The notes under the pieces are model-generated. The model was not told the origin of the DNA. It did no database searches and worked only from the letters and a program-made list of their open reading frames with translations. DNA of 64,000 bases, taken from Spirosoma fluviale. Its GTDB lineage: Bacteria; Bacteroidota; Bacteroidia; Cytophagales; Spirosomataceae. Numbering within the stretch: position 1 is the stretch's first letter; each line of letters begins with the position of its first letter. The DNA lies in contig NZ_OCNH01000001.1 in the NCBI RefSeq assembly GCF_900230225.1, positions 434,001-498,000 of the forward strand, read 5' to 3'. Below are positions 9,478 to 17,529 of the stretch, one piece after another. Position numbers and translations under genes: made by a program.

Positions 9478-11727
9478 TTAACGCTTGGTCGCCAAATTAT
9501 ATAATGGGATATCAACTGTTAGTGAAATTCCGAAACGCCAGGCTCGGGCTGTTTTCTCTTCGACTTGGCCAGCATTATCTTTCAGTGTAATCTTGCGAAT
9601 TTCCGGACCATACTGCGCTCCAATGCTTAAGGCTAAAGGTGATTTAGGCAAGCCCCAAATAAAATAGGCACCGGGTGCTACAAAATTAGCCCACGTCACT
9701 TCTGGCAATTTTGCGCCCTCATCTTGTAATCTAAATGCAAAAATGCCCCCAATATCAAGAACTGGCATAAATACGCTGAACGAGCTCTGTCTTACGTGAG
9801 TTGAAACAGAGATGCCAACCGGAGCCGTAAAACCATAAGCCATCTTTGTTTGCTTATCTAAATTACTATCTGTACTACGCAGCGTTTCGGCCGCAATAAA
9901 CCCTCCTCCATACCCATTGATAGCTGCATTAAAACTATGTGTACGCTTGGTTCGATAGCTGGTGAGCGGTTGAGCAGTTGTTTCCAGTATTGCAACAAGT
10001 TGATCCCGATTTTCGGCCGTCAAGAGACGGGCGAATAGAGTAATGTATTCAACGACGCGGTCTTTCTGATCTTCTCCAGGCTTACGTTTAGCATCGATGT
10101 ACTTAGCAACTAGATCAACGGCTGTAAAAGCAGCCATTTCGTATCGTTTTTCAACAATAAAACGACCAATAGGTAAGAGGTTTTCAGCTAATGGAATCCA
10201 TTGCGTGCGCCAGGGTGCCAGGTCGGGGGCTGTGTTTGGTAAAACGGTTTCGACTAGATCAAGGCTGGAAATGGCCAGACTAAATGAACTCTTTACAGCC
10301 TTCTCGTACTGGCTATACTCATCAGGTGTTGACGCGTTGCCACTTAGTGGTAATTTTTTGACAGCCTCCTGCCATTGAGAGGCTTTGTTAAGGAAGCTAC
10401 TAATAGGATCGCTTAGTTGGAGTAAATTTCCTGATTGGCTAATCAAAGCCACATATAGATCAGGATTTTTACCTGCTAGTTTTATCGTATTGGCCTGGAG
10501 TGTTTTTTTGTGAACCTCAGTGAATAAACCTAAAAATAGTTTGACGGTCCTTAAATCTGGCTTCTCTGGTTTAGGATAACCACCGTTGCTATCGCGGATG
10601 CTGCGTGAAAAGAGTGCCGCCATTGTCAGATATGACCGAGATTGTCGTTGGACACTCGTATCTGGAAAAACCTTTATGGCAGCAAGATCTGGCAGGGCTT
10701 CAATAACTTCGTATGCTTTTCGATTGTGGTGCAATTGATCCCATATTTCAGCTCCGGCTAATAAAGGTGCTCTCACATCTGCACGTACATAATCTGTTTT
10801 TAAAAACAATACCGTGTTTTCTGAAGCATTGCTTAAGTCACGACGAAATTGTTCACGGAGTAAATCGAGAAAAAGAGCATACTGTTCAGGGTTAAGATGA
10901 ACAATCAGCTGCCGGGTTTCGGGAAGCAATAAATGGAATGGATCATAGTGAGTGGTATTGCTCAGGAAGTCCTTCATTTTCGATACGTAGGCTACGTTGA
11001 GTTCCTCTTTGAATCGACGAGCCATAAAAGTTGCAAGCGCATCAAGTGCAACTGTTGGATCAGTTAAACTGCCAAAAAATCCCAGCCCGTTTAATTCGCC
11101 AACGCTAGCCTTTGCTGTACTTTTATTGATCTTTTCTGTAATTTCTTTCCATTTTAAATCTGATAAATAGGGGTTTGCAGATAAGTTTTCTATACTAAGA
11201 CTTTTATAGGTTTCTATTATTTTTTTAATTAAACCAGCCTGCTCCTCTATTTCGTTTGGCTTACCTCGTAGTTGATTTAATTTGCTGGCATATTGCAGTA
11301 AAGAAGGAAAGTCTGATTCTGTAGTAGCTGCTTTTCCGGCATTAGGATCGCCTGCTGGCCCTTGAGGTGGAAATGACGATGAAGAAAAAACTTCAGCATT
11401 GTCGGGGGTAATGGTTAGTTTCCAAGGAAGCTGCGGAAGGTTTTGTCCATTCAATTTTTCATTGGCACTTTCGATTAGCCCACTGGCGTTCAAATCTGTT
11501 TCTACAAATGAGGCTTTATTGCCGTCCTTGCCACTCAACTCGCCCCTGAACTTAGCGCCTTCTGAAAGATTCTTAAAAAGAATGCGGATTGTTGGCCCAG
11601 TCGGTGGTGAATCTATATCGATGGTGCGAGCCGACCAGTCAACAACCCAATGGGGCATCGTCCCTTGAGCGATAGCCATTGGCTCCCAAAGAAACCCCAA
11701 TCCGATAACCAGTAATAAGTGTTTCAT
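9478..11727 (-). CDS. Large secreted protein of unknown function, partner of the membrane protease
   Basis: The 749-residue protein has a signal peptide (residues 1-20, ending AIAQG). Residues ~25-110 look like a beta-rich domain. Residues ~140-600 are mostly helical with many Leu/Lys/Glu. The last ~130 residues are beta-rich with aromatic-alternating strands, such as GISVSTHVRQSSFSVFMPV and RFGISLTVDIPLYNL, and could form a membrane-associated beta-structure or small barrel. Its ATG overlaps the stop codon of the upstream protease gene by four bases, so the two are very probably translated together. I recognise no family. An envelope location is likely from the signal peptide; substrate, regulator or scaffold of the protease are all possible. 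Confidence 0.75.
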   Translation of the reverse strand: MKHLLLVIGLGFLWEPMAIAQGTMPHWVVDWSARTIDIDSPPTGPTIRILFKNLSEGAKFRGELSGKDGNKASFVETDLNASGLIESANEKLNGQNLPQLPWKLTITPDNAEVFSSSSFPPQGPAGDPNAGKAATTESDFPSLLQYASKLNQLRGKPNEIEEQAGLIKKIIETYKSLSIENLSANPYLSDLKWKEITEKINKSTAKASVGELNGLGFFGSLTDPTVALDALATFMARRFKEELNVAYVSKMKDFLSNTTHYDPFHLLLPETRQLIVHLNPEQYALFLDLLREQFRRDLSNASENTVLFLKTDYVRADVRAPLLAGAEIWDQLHHNRKAYEVIEALPDLAAIKVFPDTSVQRQSRSYLTMAALFSRSIRDSNGGYPKPEKPDLRTVKLFLGLFTEVHKKTLQANTIKLAGKNPDLYVALISQSGNLLQLSDPISSFLNKASQWQEAVKKLPLSGNASTPDEYSQYEKAVKSSFSLAISSLDLVETVLPNTAPDLAPWRTQWIPLAENLLPIGRFIVEKRYEMAAFTAVDLVAKYIDAKRKPGEDQKDRVVEYITLFARLLTAENRDQLVAILETTAQPLTSYRTKRTHSFNAAINGYGGGFIAAETLRSTDSNLDKQTKMAYGFTAPVGISVSTHVRQSSFSVFMPVLDIGGIFAFRLQDEGAKLPEVTWANFVAPGAYFIWGLPKSPLALSIGAQYGPEIRKITLKDNAGQVEEKTARAWRFGISLTVDIPLYNLATKR

Positions 11728-13289
11728 GCAATAGGTAAATTAGGTTGATCAATTTCGTAGTCGGACAAAACTCCGCGAAGAAGGGTATCGAAAGGAATCG
11801 CAAACGTGTACTCGGGACTACCTCCCATAACCATTCCTAAGGGGACTCGCGTGGTTGCATCATATAGAATCGCACCTGAATCGCCGTGGTCTGAAAATTT
11901 TTCAAGTTTCATCCCGTCCGTAAAACGCGCGGCAACAAGGAGCTTTCTTAGTGGCTGGACTCCATCTTTAAATTGAAAAGGTACTGAGTCACTTTGGTCA
12001 TTGACGATAAATCCGCTTTGTAAGCCCGAGACTTGTCCTATCATTGTTACCGGAGTGCGGAACTCATCGGCAGCCGTCACCGCCCGAGGTAGGCTTGAGA
12101 AAGGAGTCGACTGGGTAGGTAAGGCAACTTGTAATTTTACTAAGGCAACATCCAGATTTTCCGTTAGCAACCCAAAGCTCCACCTACCGACAAACTGCCA
12201 CTTATTATTCTGGTCAGACAATCCAGCCCGGACATGAACAGGTCCGCCATTGAAGGCACCTCCATCATTCCGGTAAGCACCGCCTGTTTGCACGTGTTGA
12301 CATGTCAGCAAGTATCGCTCAGTAGTTCTCTTTTTACGCAATATGCAGCAAACAGTGCCGAGCTTATGTTCTTCACCTGTTACGGCATCGCCACTGCCAA
12401 TATGTAATTGAGGAATTTGAGCATTGAGGATAAATCGCAGTTGAACGGTTAATTTTTGCCCACTGCCAGGTAACTCCACCGGAATCGTTGCTGGAAATCC
12501 TGCGGAATTATTGTCTTTTAAGTGTACCCATAGGCAGGGTTGTATGGACTTGTCAGGATTAACAATTCGCCCAGGCATTGTATAAAGAACGTTAGCTTTA
12601 CCAAGAAGTGCCGTATTCTGATCAAGAGCCATACCGGCTAACTGTCGTTCGGTAAATTGCAAACGTTGAGCTATGGCGTCGGCGGTTTCGCCCTGGAAGG
12701 TTTGTGGGTCGGCAAGTTTTCGTTTAACATTAGAACTATACAAAAGCAAATCCAGGATGTCATGCCAGAATTTTGAACCAAGACTAATAAATAATCCAGT
12801 GCATATAAAACCAATACTATGACGAAAGAGAAAAAGCGAGCCACGTACTAGTTGCTCTTCAATTGGAAGATCTTGAACCCGCTTCCAGATGTCATCATAG
12901 GAGATGAGTCCAGTTTTAGGAGCACTTCGTATGATTAAAAATAGATCAGCCCCTGAAGCAATAGCTATTATGATACTGCAAATAACTGTTAACGTGATTA
13001 ACCCACTTTCTCTGTTCTTTTCATTAATGCGTCTTTGCCGATCATCTTCTATATCAATTTCAGGAATACTTAAATTTTTCAGTTTAAGAACATCGCCTAT
13101 ATATCTACGCCATTGTGACACATTTGAGTAGGCAATAGGATCACGTCGCTGATCGGGAAACCATATCTGAAGGTATAACTTTAATATATTAGTAAACCTT
13201 TCGCTAATCATGCTGAGCACAAACAGCGTTACGACAATAATAACCCAGACATTATTAACTGGATCGGTAGGAGTAACTTGTAGATACAT
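11724..13289 (-). CDS. Membrane-anchored trypsin-like serine protease
   Basis: The 521-residue protein has hydrophobic segments at about residues 13-28, 96-120 and 150-172, then a C-terminal chymotrypsin-fold domain. The triad is readable: His332 in LLTCQHV, Asp380 in LDVALVKL and Ser471 in SDHGDSGAIL, in the usual His-Asp-Ser order. There is no PDZ domain, so it is not a DegP/HtrA protein. The N-terminal half (residues 30-95, 175-230) is charged and helical. The protein overlaps the downstream 749-residue gene by ATGA, forming a two-gene operon. Its topology puts the protease domain on one side of the inner membrane; I cannot tell which. It lies about 540 bases from the divergent type I restriction locus, but no shared function is shown. 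Confidence 0.75.
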   Translation of the reverse strand: MYLQVTPTDPVNNVWVIIVVTLFVLSMISERFTNILKLYLQIWFPDQRRDPIAYSNVSQWRRYIGDVLKLKNLSIPEIDIEDDRQRRINEKNRESGLITLTVICSIIIAIASGADLFLIIRSAPKTGLISYDDIWKRVQDLPIEEQLVRGSLFLFRHSIGFICTGLFISLGSKFWHDILDLLLYSSNVKRKLADPQTFQGETADAIAQRLQFTERQLAGMALDQNTALLGKANVLYTMPGRIVNPDKSIQPCLWVHLKDNNSAGFPATIPVELPGSGQKLTVQLRFILNAQIPQLHIGSGDAVTGEEHKLGTVCCILRKKRTTERYLLTCQHVQTGGAYRNDGGAFNGGPVHVRAGLSDQNNKWQFVGRWSFGLLTENLDVALVKLQVALPTQSTPFSSLPRAVTAADEFRTPVTMIGQVSGLQSGFIVNDQSDSVPFQFKDGVQPLRKLLVAARFTDGMKLEKFSDHGDSGAILYDATTRVPLGMVMGGSPEYTFAIPFDTLLRGVLSDYEIDQPNLPIA

Positions 13290-13568
13290 TCGTAAGTAGA
13301 AATAGTCTAAGTAGAGCGTGGGCGCTGTGTATTACAGATAAATTCTATATTGAAAGTTTTCTGTTACTCTAAACCTGACTTTGTAACAAAGTACCTTAAC
13401 GGTCTTCCTCTTTACAATGGGAAAAATACCCTTTCATAGAATAGGAAAAACAATATGGCTACGTGAACTAGATCGTAACAAAATTCATCCCTTATAGAAA
13501 AAGGCTTATGCCAGTTTAGAGTCCTTTTGATTAACGCTTGATCTACACTTGTAAATGGCCGATAGTAT

Positions 13569-13688
13569 TCACCTATCAGGGCTTTCTTTTAAAAAAGGTA
13601 TGTTGCCTAAAGCTTCCTCTTGATCCGGATGTGGAAATAAAATAAGCCCACCCTCAATGATTTTCTGGTAATAGTTGTCTTCGTCCAT
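13569..13688 (-). CDS. Possible small protein of 39 residues
   Basis: A short frame begins MDEDNYYQKIIEGGLILFPH and ends at TGA (13569-13571). It is acidic with a hydrophobic centre and lies alone in the 536-base gap between the protease operon and hsdM. Composition looks protein-like, but no ribosome-binding site or family supports it. It could be a remnant of a longer gene. The rest of 13290-13825 shows nothing I can name, except that it must hold promoters for both divergent operons. Confidence 0.3.
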   Translation of the reverse strand: MDEDNYYQKIIEGGLILFPHPDQEEALGNIPFLKESPDR

Positions 13689-13825
13689 TCTCAAAACCTA
13701 TTGGATTGCGTATGTTTGTAGATGGGCTACTGATGAAAAATCAGGGGAGGAGAAGCCGGACTAAACAGGCTTCTCCTTTCTCATACACACCAAAACCCCA
13801 CGAGTAACGCGTTAAACCGAACACC

Positions 13826-15295
13826 ATGTTTGAACAGACTTTTAAGAATATTGACGACATCCTGCACAAGGATGCCGGTTGCGGCAGTGAGTTGGATTAT
13901 GTGGAGCAAACCTCCTGGGTGCTGTTCCTGAAATACCTCGATGACTTAGAAAAAGATAAAGAAACGGCGGCCGAACTGAGGGGGCTCGACTACAAACCCA
14001 TCATTGCGCCCGAATATAAATGGTCGGTGTGGGCGGCTCCCAAAACTCCCCTGGGGCTGATCGACCACCAGAAAGCCCTTACCGGCGACGATCTGAAAGA
14101 CTTTGTGGATGATGAGCTCTTTCCGTACCTCAAAAAGTTTAAGGTCGATGCCGAACATGCCGACACCATCGAATACAAGATTGGCGAGATTTTCAGCGAA
14201 CTGAAAAACCGCCTGCAAAGTGGCTACAACCTCCGCGAAGTCATTAACCGCATTGACCTGCTCCGGTTCCGGACCCATGCCGAAAAGCATGAAATGAGCC
14301 ACCTCTACGAGGATAAGATCAAGAACATGGGCAATGCGGGCCGAAACGGGGGCGAGTACTATACACCCCGACCGCTCATTAAAACCATTGTGAAGGTGGT
14401 TGCGCCCGAAATTGGCCAGAAGATCTACGACGGGGCCTCCGGCTCGGCGGGCTTTCTGGTAGAAGCGTTCGAATACCTGAAAGCCGGTAAGAATGGGGCT
14501 GCCTCCAGCTTGTCGACCAAAGACCTCGATACGCTCCAGAAAAGCACGTTCTACGGCAAGGAGAAGAAATCACTGGCCTACATTATTGGCACCATGAACA
14601 TGATTCTGCATGGCGTGGAGGCTCCCAACATTATCCATACGAACACGCTGGCCGAAAACCTGTCCGACATCCAGGAGAAAGACCGGTACGACATTGTGCT
14701 GGCCAACCCGCCCTTTGGCGGTAAAGAACGGGCGGAGGTGCAGCAGAATTTCCCGATCAAAACGGGCGAAACGGCCTCGCTGTTCATGCAGCATTTTATC
14801 AAGATCATGAAAGCCGGTGGCCGGGCGGGGGTGGTCATCAAAAACACCTTTCTGTCCAATACCGACAATGCCTCGGTAAGCCTGCGCAAGCTCCTGCTCG
14901 AAAGCTGCAACCTGCACACGGTACTCGATTTGCCGGGCGGCACGTTTACCGGTGCAGGGGTGAAAACGGTAGTACTGTTTTTTGAAAAAGGGGCACCCAC
15001 GCAGAAAGTCTGGTTTTACCAGCTCAACCTCGACCGGAATCTCGGCAAAACCAACGCCCTCAACGAACGCGACCTGACCGACTTTGTCGCCCTCCAGAAA
15101 ACCAAAGCCGACTCCGAAAACTCCTGGACGGTGAACCTTGCCGACATCAACCCCGCCACCTGCGACCTCTCGGCCAAGAATCCCCACAAAAAAGAAGAGG
15201 TAGCCCTGCGCGAACCCCAGGAAATACTGGCCGAAATGCGGGCCCTGGACGAAGAAAGCGCAGACATTTTAAACGGCATCTGGGAACTGGTATGA
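13826..15295 (+). CDS. hsdM: Type I restriction-modification system, DNA methyltransferase subunit
   Basis: HsdM (489 residues) transfers a methyl group from S-adenosylmethionine to adenine N6 in the site chosen by HsdS. The N-terminal helical HsdM_N domain (residues ~1-140) is recognisable from FKNIDDILHKDAG and WVLFLKYLDDLEKD. The catalytic domain has a motif I variant DGASGSAGFLVEAF (residues ~201-214) and the motif IV tetrapeptide NPPF (residues ~293-296). Length is normal for the family. Its stop overlaps the hsdS start by four bases (ATGA), giving a translationally coupled pair. The start chosen is the first ATG, MFEQTFKNIDDIL, which fits the family N-terminus. Confidence 0.95.
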   Translation: MFEQTFKNIDDILHKDAGCGSELDYVEQTSWVLFLKYLDDLEKDKETAAELRGLDYKPIIAPEYKWSVWAAPKTPLGLIDHQKALTGDDLKDFVDDELFPYLKKFKVDAEHADTIEYKIGEIFSELKNRLQSGYNLREVINRIDLLRFRTHAEKHEMSHLYEDKIKNMGNAGRNGGEYYTPRPLIKTIVKVVAPEIGQKIYDGASGSAGFLVEAFEYLKAGKNGAASSLSTKDLDTLQKSTFYGKEKKSLAYIIGTMNMILHGVEAPNIIHTNTLAENLSDIQEKDRYDIVLANPPFGGKERAEVQQNFPIKTGETASLFMQHFIKIMKAGGRAGVVIKNTFLSNTDNASVSLRKLLLESCNLHTVLDLPGGTFTGAGVKTVVLFFEKGAPTQKVWFYQLNLDRNLGKTNALNERDLTDFVALQKTKADSENSWTVNLADINPATCDLSAKNPHKKEEVALREPQEILAEMRALDEESADILNGIWELV

Positions 15296-16521
15296 AGACG
15301 GATTGGGAGCAAAAAAAATTAAAGGACATTGCCGAATATTCAATCGGGCTTACTTATTCGCCAAAAGACGTTAGCGATGAAGGTATTATAGTTTTGAGGT
15401 CATCAAATATTCAGGAAGGGGAATTAGATCTGTCCGACCTTGTTCGAGTTAATAAGCCAATTAAAGACAAGCTGAAAGTTAGGGAAGGTGACATTTTGAT
15501 GTGTAGTCGAAATGGTAGTAAAAGACTAGTTGGGAAAACTGCAACGATTCCAAACCTTCAAGAAGAAATGACTTTTGGTACTTTTATGACTGTAATCAGA
15601 AGCCCTCATAACCCTTTTCTTTCTTGGTTTTTTATCTCAGATGAATTTCGTAACCAAATCAATGGAGGTGAAAATCCAATGATTAATCAGGTTACAAAAT
15701 ATATGTTGGATGAAGTTGAAGTTCCCCTTCCCCCGCTCTCTGAACAACAGCGCATCGTAGCCATTTTGGATGAGGCTTTTGCGGCCATTGACAAGGCTAA
15801 AGAAAACGCGCAGAAGAACCTGCAAAACGCCCGCGAGTTGTTTGAATCGTATTTGCAGTCGGTTTTTGCCAATCCGGGTGAGGGGTGGGAGAGAGTTAAA
15901 TTGTCAGACTTAGCCACTGATATTACAGATGGTGATCATATGCCACCGCCGAAATCAGAAACCGGAGTCCCATTCATAACTATATCAAACATCAATAAGG
16001 AGTCTAATAAAATTGATTTTTCAGATACGTTTATGGTTTCACCCGAATACTATAAGAATCTGAAACCGAATAGAAAGCCCAAGAAAGGGGATGTTCTATA
16101 TACCGTAACGGGCTCTTTCGGAATTCCAGTTATTGTTGAATCTGATGTTGAGTTTTGTTTTCAACGACACATTGGTCTAATACGGCCAAAAAGCCAGACA
16201 GACTCTAAATGGTTATATTATCTAATCCTGTCTCCACAAGTGTTCAAACAAGGGAATGACGGTGCTACTGGTACTGCGCAAAGAACTGTTTCATTGAGCG
16301 TTTTACGAAATTTTGCTGTCCCTAAAGTCCCACTTGAAGAGCAACAAACCATCGTCGCCAAACTCGATTCGCTTTCTACCGAGACCAAAAAGCTCGAAGC
16401 CATCTATCAGCAGAAATTGACCGACCTCGATGAATTAAAAAAGGCCATTTTGCAAAAAGCGTTTCAGGGCGAGTTATCGACAACACTAGCGAAAACACAG
16501 GGAGTCGCCCTGTGCGATTGA
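15292..16521 (+). CDS. hsdS: Type I restriction-modification system, specificity subunit
   Basis: HsdS (409 residues) has the usual two target-recognition domains (about residues 1-140 and 200-340). Each is followed by a conserved helical spacer: PPLSEQQRIVAILDEAF near residue 146 and PLEEQQTIVAKLDSL near residue 345. The duplicated organisation predicts a bipartite recognition site. The recognition domains are more AT-rich than the flanking hsdM and hsdR, as expected for a part exchanged between strains. It overlaps hsdM by four bases. The end of the gene runs directly into a block of REP-like palindromes, so the last residues (after QGELSTTLAK) may be partly recent sequence. Confidence 0.93.
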   Translation: MKTDWEQKKLKDIAEYSIGLTYSPKDVSDEGIIVLRSSNIQEGELDLSDLVRVNKPIKDKLKVREGDILMCSRNGSKRLVGKTATIPNLQEEMTFGTFMTVIRSPHNPFLSWFFISDEFRNQINGGENPMINQVTKYMLDEVEVPLPPLSEQQRIVAILDEAFAAIDKAKENAQKNLQNARELFESYLQSVFANPGEGWERVKLSDLATDITDGDHMPPPKSETGVPFITISNINKESNKIDFSDTFMVSPEYYKNLKPNRKPKKGDVLYTVTGSFGIPVIVESDVEFCFQRHIGLIRPKSQTDSKWLYYLILSPQVFKQGNDGATGTAQRTVSLSVLRNFAVPKVPLEEQQTIVAKLDSLSTETKKLEAIYQQKLTDLDELKKAILQKAFQGELSTTLAKTQGVALCD

Positions 16522-16529
16522 TACCTCGT

Positions 16530-16845
16530 GATGCATCCATATCATAGGGCACCATATCATAGGGCGATGCCCCATGCAAATGATACCGCCCTTTCAGGGC
16601 TAGGTGCCATGAACAACGATAGCATAGGGCGGTGGCAATGGTACGAATTCATAGGGCGATGCCCCATGCTGATGATAACGCCCCTTCAGGGCTATATTTG
16701 ACCTCGGCACTTCGCCCCGACGGGGCATGATCATTAGCATGGGGCATCGCCCTATGAATTCGTACCATTGCCCTATGAATTCGGTAATCGCCATTAACGA
16801 ATTCATCATTAACACGGGGCATCGCCCTATGAATCCATGAATTAA
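16530..16845. repeat. REP-like palindrome cluster upstream of the RAYT gene
   Basis: This non-coding block repeats the motif CATAGGGCGATGCCCCATG and its reverse complement several times, together with CGCCC(T)TTCAGGG and GCCCCGACGGGGC stems. The clearest pair of arms is 16634-16676 and 16730-16772, 43 bases each with about one mismatch. Similar copies lie downstream of the transposase gene. This is the arrangement expected of REP/BIME elements mobilised by a RAYT. Confidence 0.8.
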
Positions 16846-16846
16846 T

Positions 16847-17299
16847 ATGCCCCAATCATTAACAAAAGTCTACGTCCATCTCGTATTCAGCACCAAATAC
16901 CGGGAACCCATCATCGGCGACGATATAAAAGACGAATTATACGCTTATTTGGGCGGTGTTTGTAAGGCCCTCGAATGTTACCCGGTGCGGGTTGGTGGCT
17001 ATTACGACCATATTCATATTCTGTGTACGCTCTCGAAAAAGATCGCCCTCATGAAATTGATGGAAGAGGTGAAAAAGAACTCGTCGAAGTGGATAAAGAC
17101 CAAAGGTCAGGGGTACCAAAATTTCTATTGGCAGGATGGCTATGGCGCATTTTCGGTGAATCCATCGCAGGTGGATGTTGTGGTGCGCTACATTGAAAAT
17201 CAGTACGAGCACCATCGGCAAACCTCATTCCAGGACGAGTGCCGGGGTATTTATAAAAAATATGGCATGGATTATGACGAACGCTATGTGTGGGATTGA
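16847..17299 (+). CDS. REP-associated tyrosine transposase (IS200-like, RAYT)
   Basis: The 150-residue protein belongs to the Y1 transposase family, single-strand HUH nucleases that cut DNA with one tyrosine. The HUH motif is His55-Ile-His57 in YYDHIHIL; the likely nucleophile is Tyr115 in VVRYIENQ. The N-terminal VYVHLVFSTKYREP is typical of RAYT and IS200 TnpA. The gene is flanked on both sides by REP-like palindromes rather than by clear IS ends, which favours a domesticated RAYT over a mobile IS200. It sits in the same direction between hsdS and hsdR, separating a restriction operon that is usually contiguous. No frameshift or stop interrupts it, so it may be active. Confidence 0.88.
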   Translation: MPQSLTKVYVHLVFSTKYREPIIGDDIKDELYAYLGGVCKALECYPVRVGGYYDHIHILCTLSKKIALMKLMEEVKKNSSKWIKTKGQGYQNFYWQDGYGAFSVNPSQVDVVVRYIENQYEHHRQTSFQDECRGIYKKYGMDYDERYVWD

Positions 17300-17324
17300 T
17301 GGTGGATTGTGGTGGGTGATATGA

Positions 17325-17525
17325 ATTCATAGGATATGATACCACACGAATTCATAGGGCGATGCCCCATGCTCATGATAACGCCCTTTCAGGGCTATGG
17401 CTGAGGCTTTGTCTGTTGCATAGGGCCTCGCCCTATGGTGAGGATTTTTGCCACAATGTATTTTTCGCCCTGAAAGGGCTTTATCAATATCATAGGGCGT
17501 CGCCCTATAGATCGCGTTGCCCTCT
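17325..17525. repeat. REP-like palindrome cluster downstream of the RAYT gene
   Basis: The block contains the same CATAGGGCGATGCCCCATG unit, a TAGGGC(C)TCGCCCTA stem, CGCCCTTTCAGGG with its reverse complement CCCTGAAAGGGC, and TAGGGCGTCGCCCTA just before hsdR. An in-frame extension of hsdR runs through it from 17362, but these codons encode repeat sequence and are not considered part of HsdR. Confidence 0.78.
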
Positions 17526-17529
17526 ATCC

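Noticed and set aside
14570-15187. 205-codon minus-strand frame opposite hsdM
   Set aside because: Antisense shadow of a well-supported gene in a GC-rich region.
16847-17299. Transposase gene considered as a complete IS200 insertion
   Set aside because: Palindromes of REP type occur in several copies on both sides and there is no clear left/right end pair, so a RAYT is the better reading.
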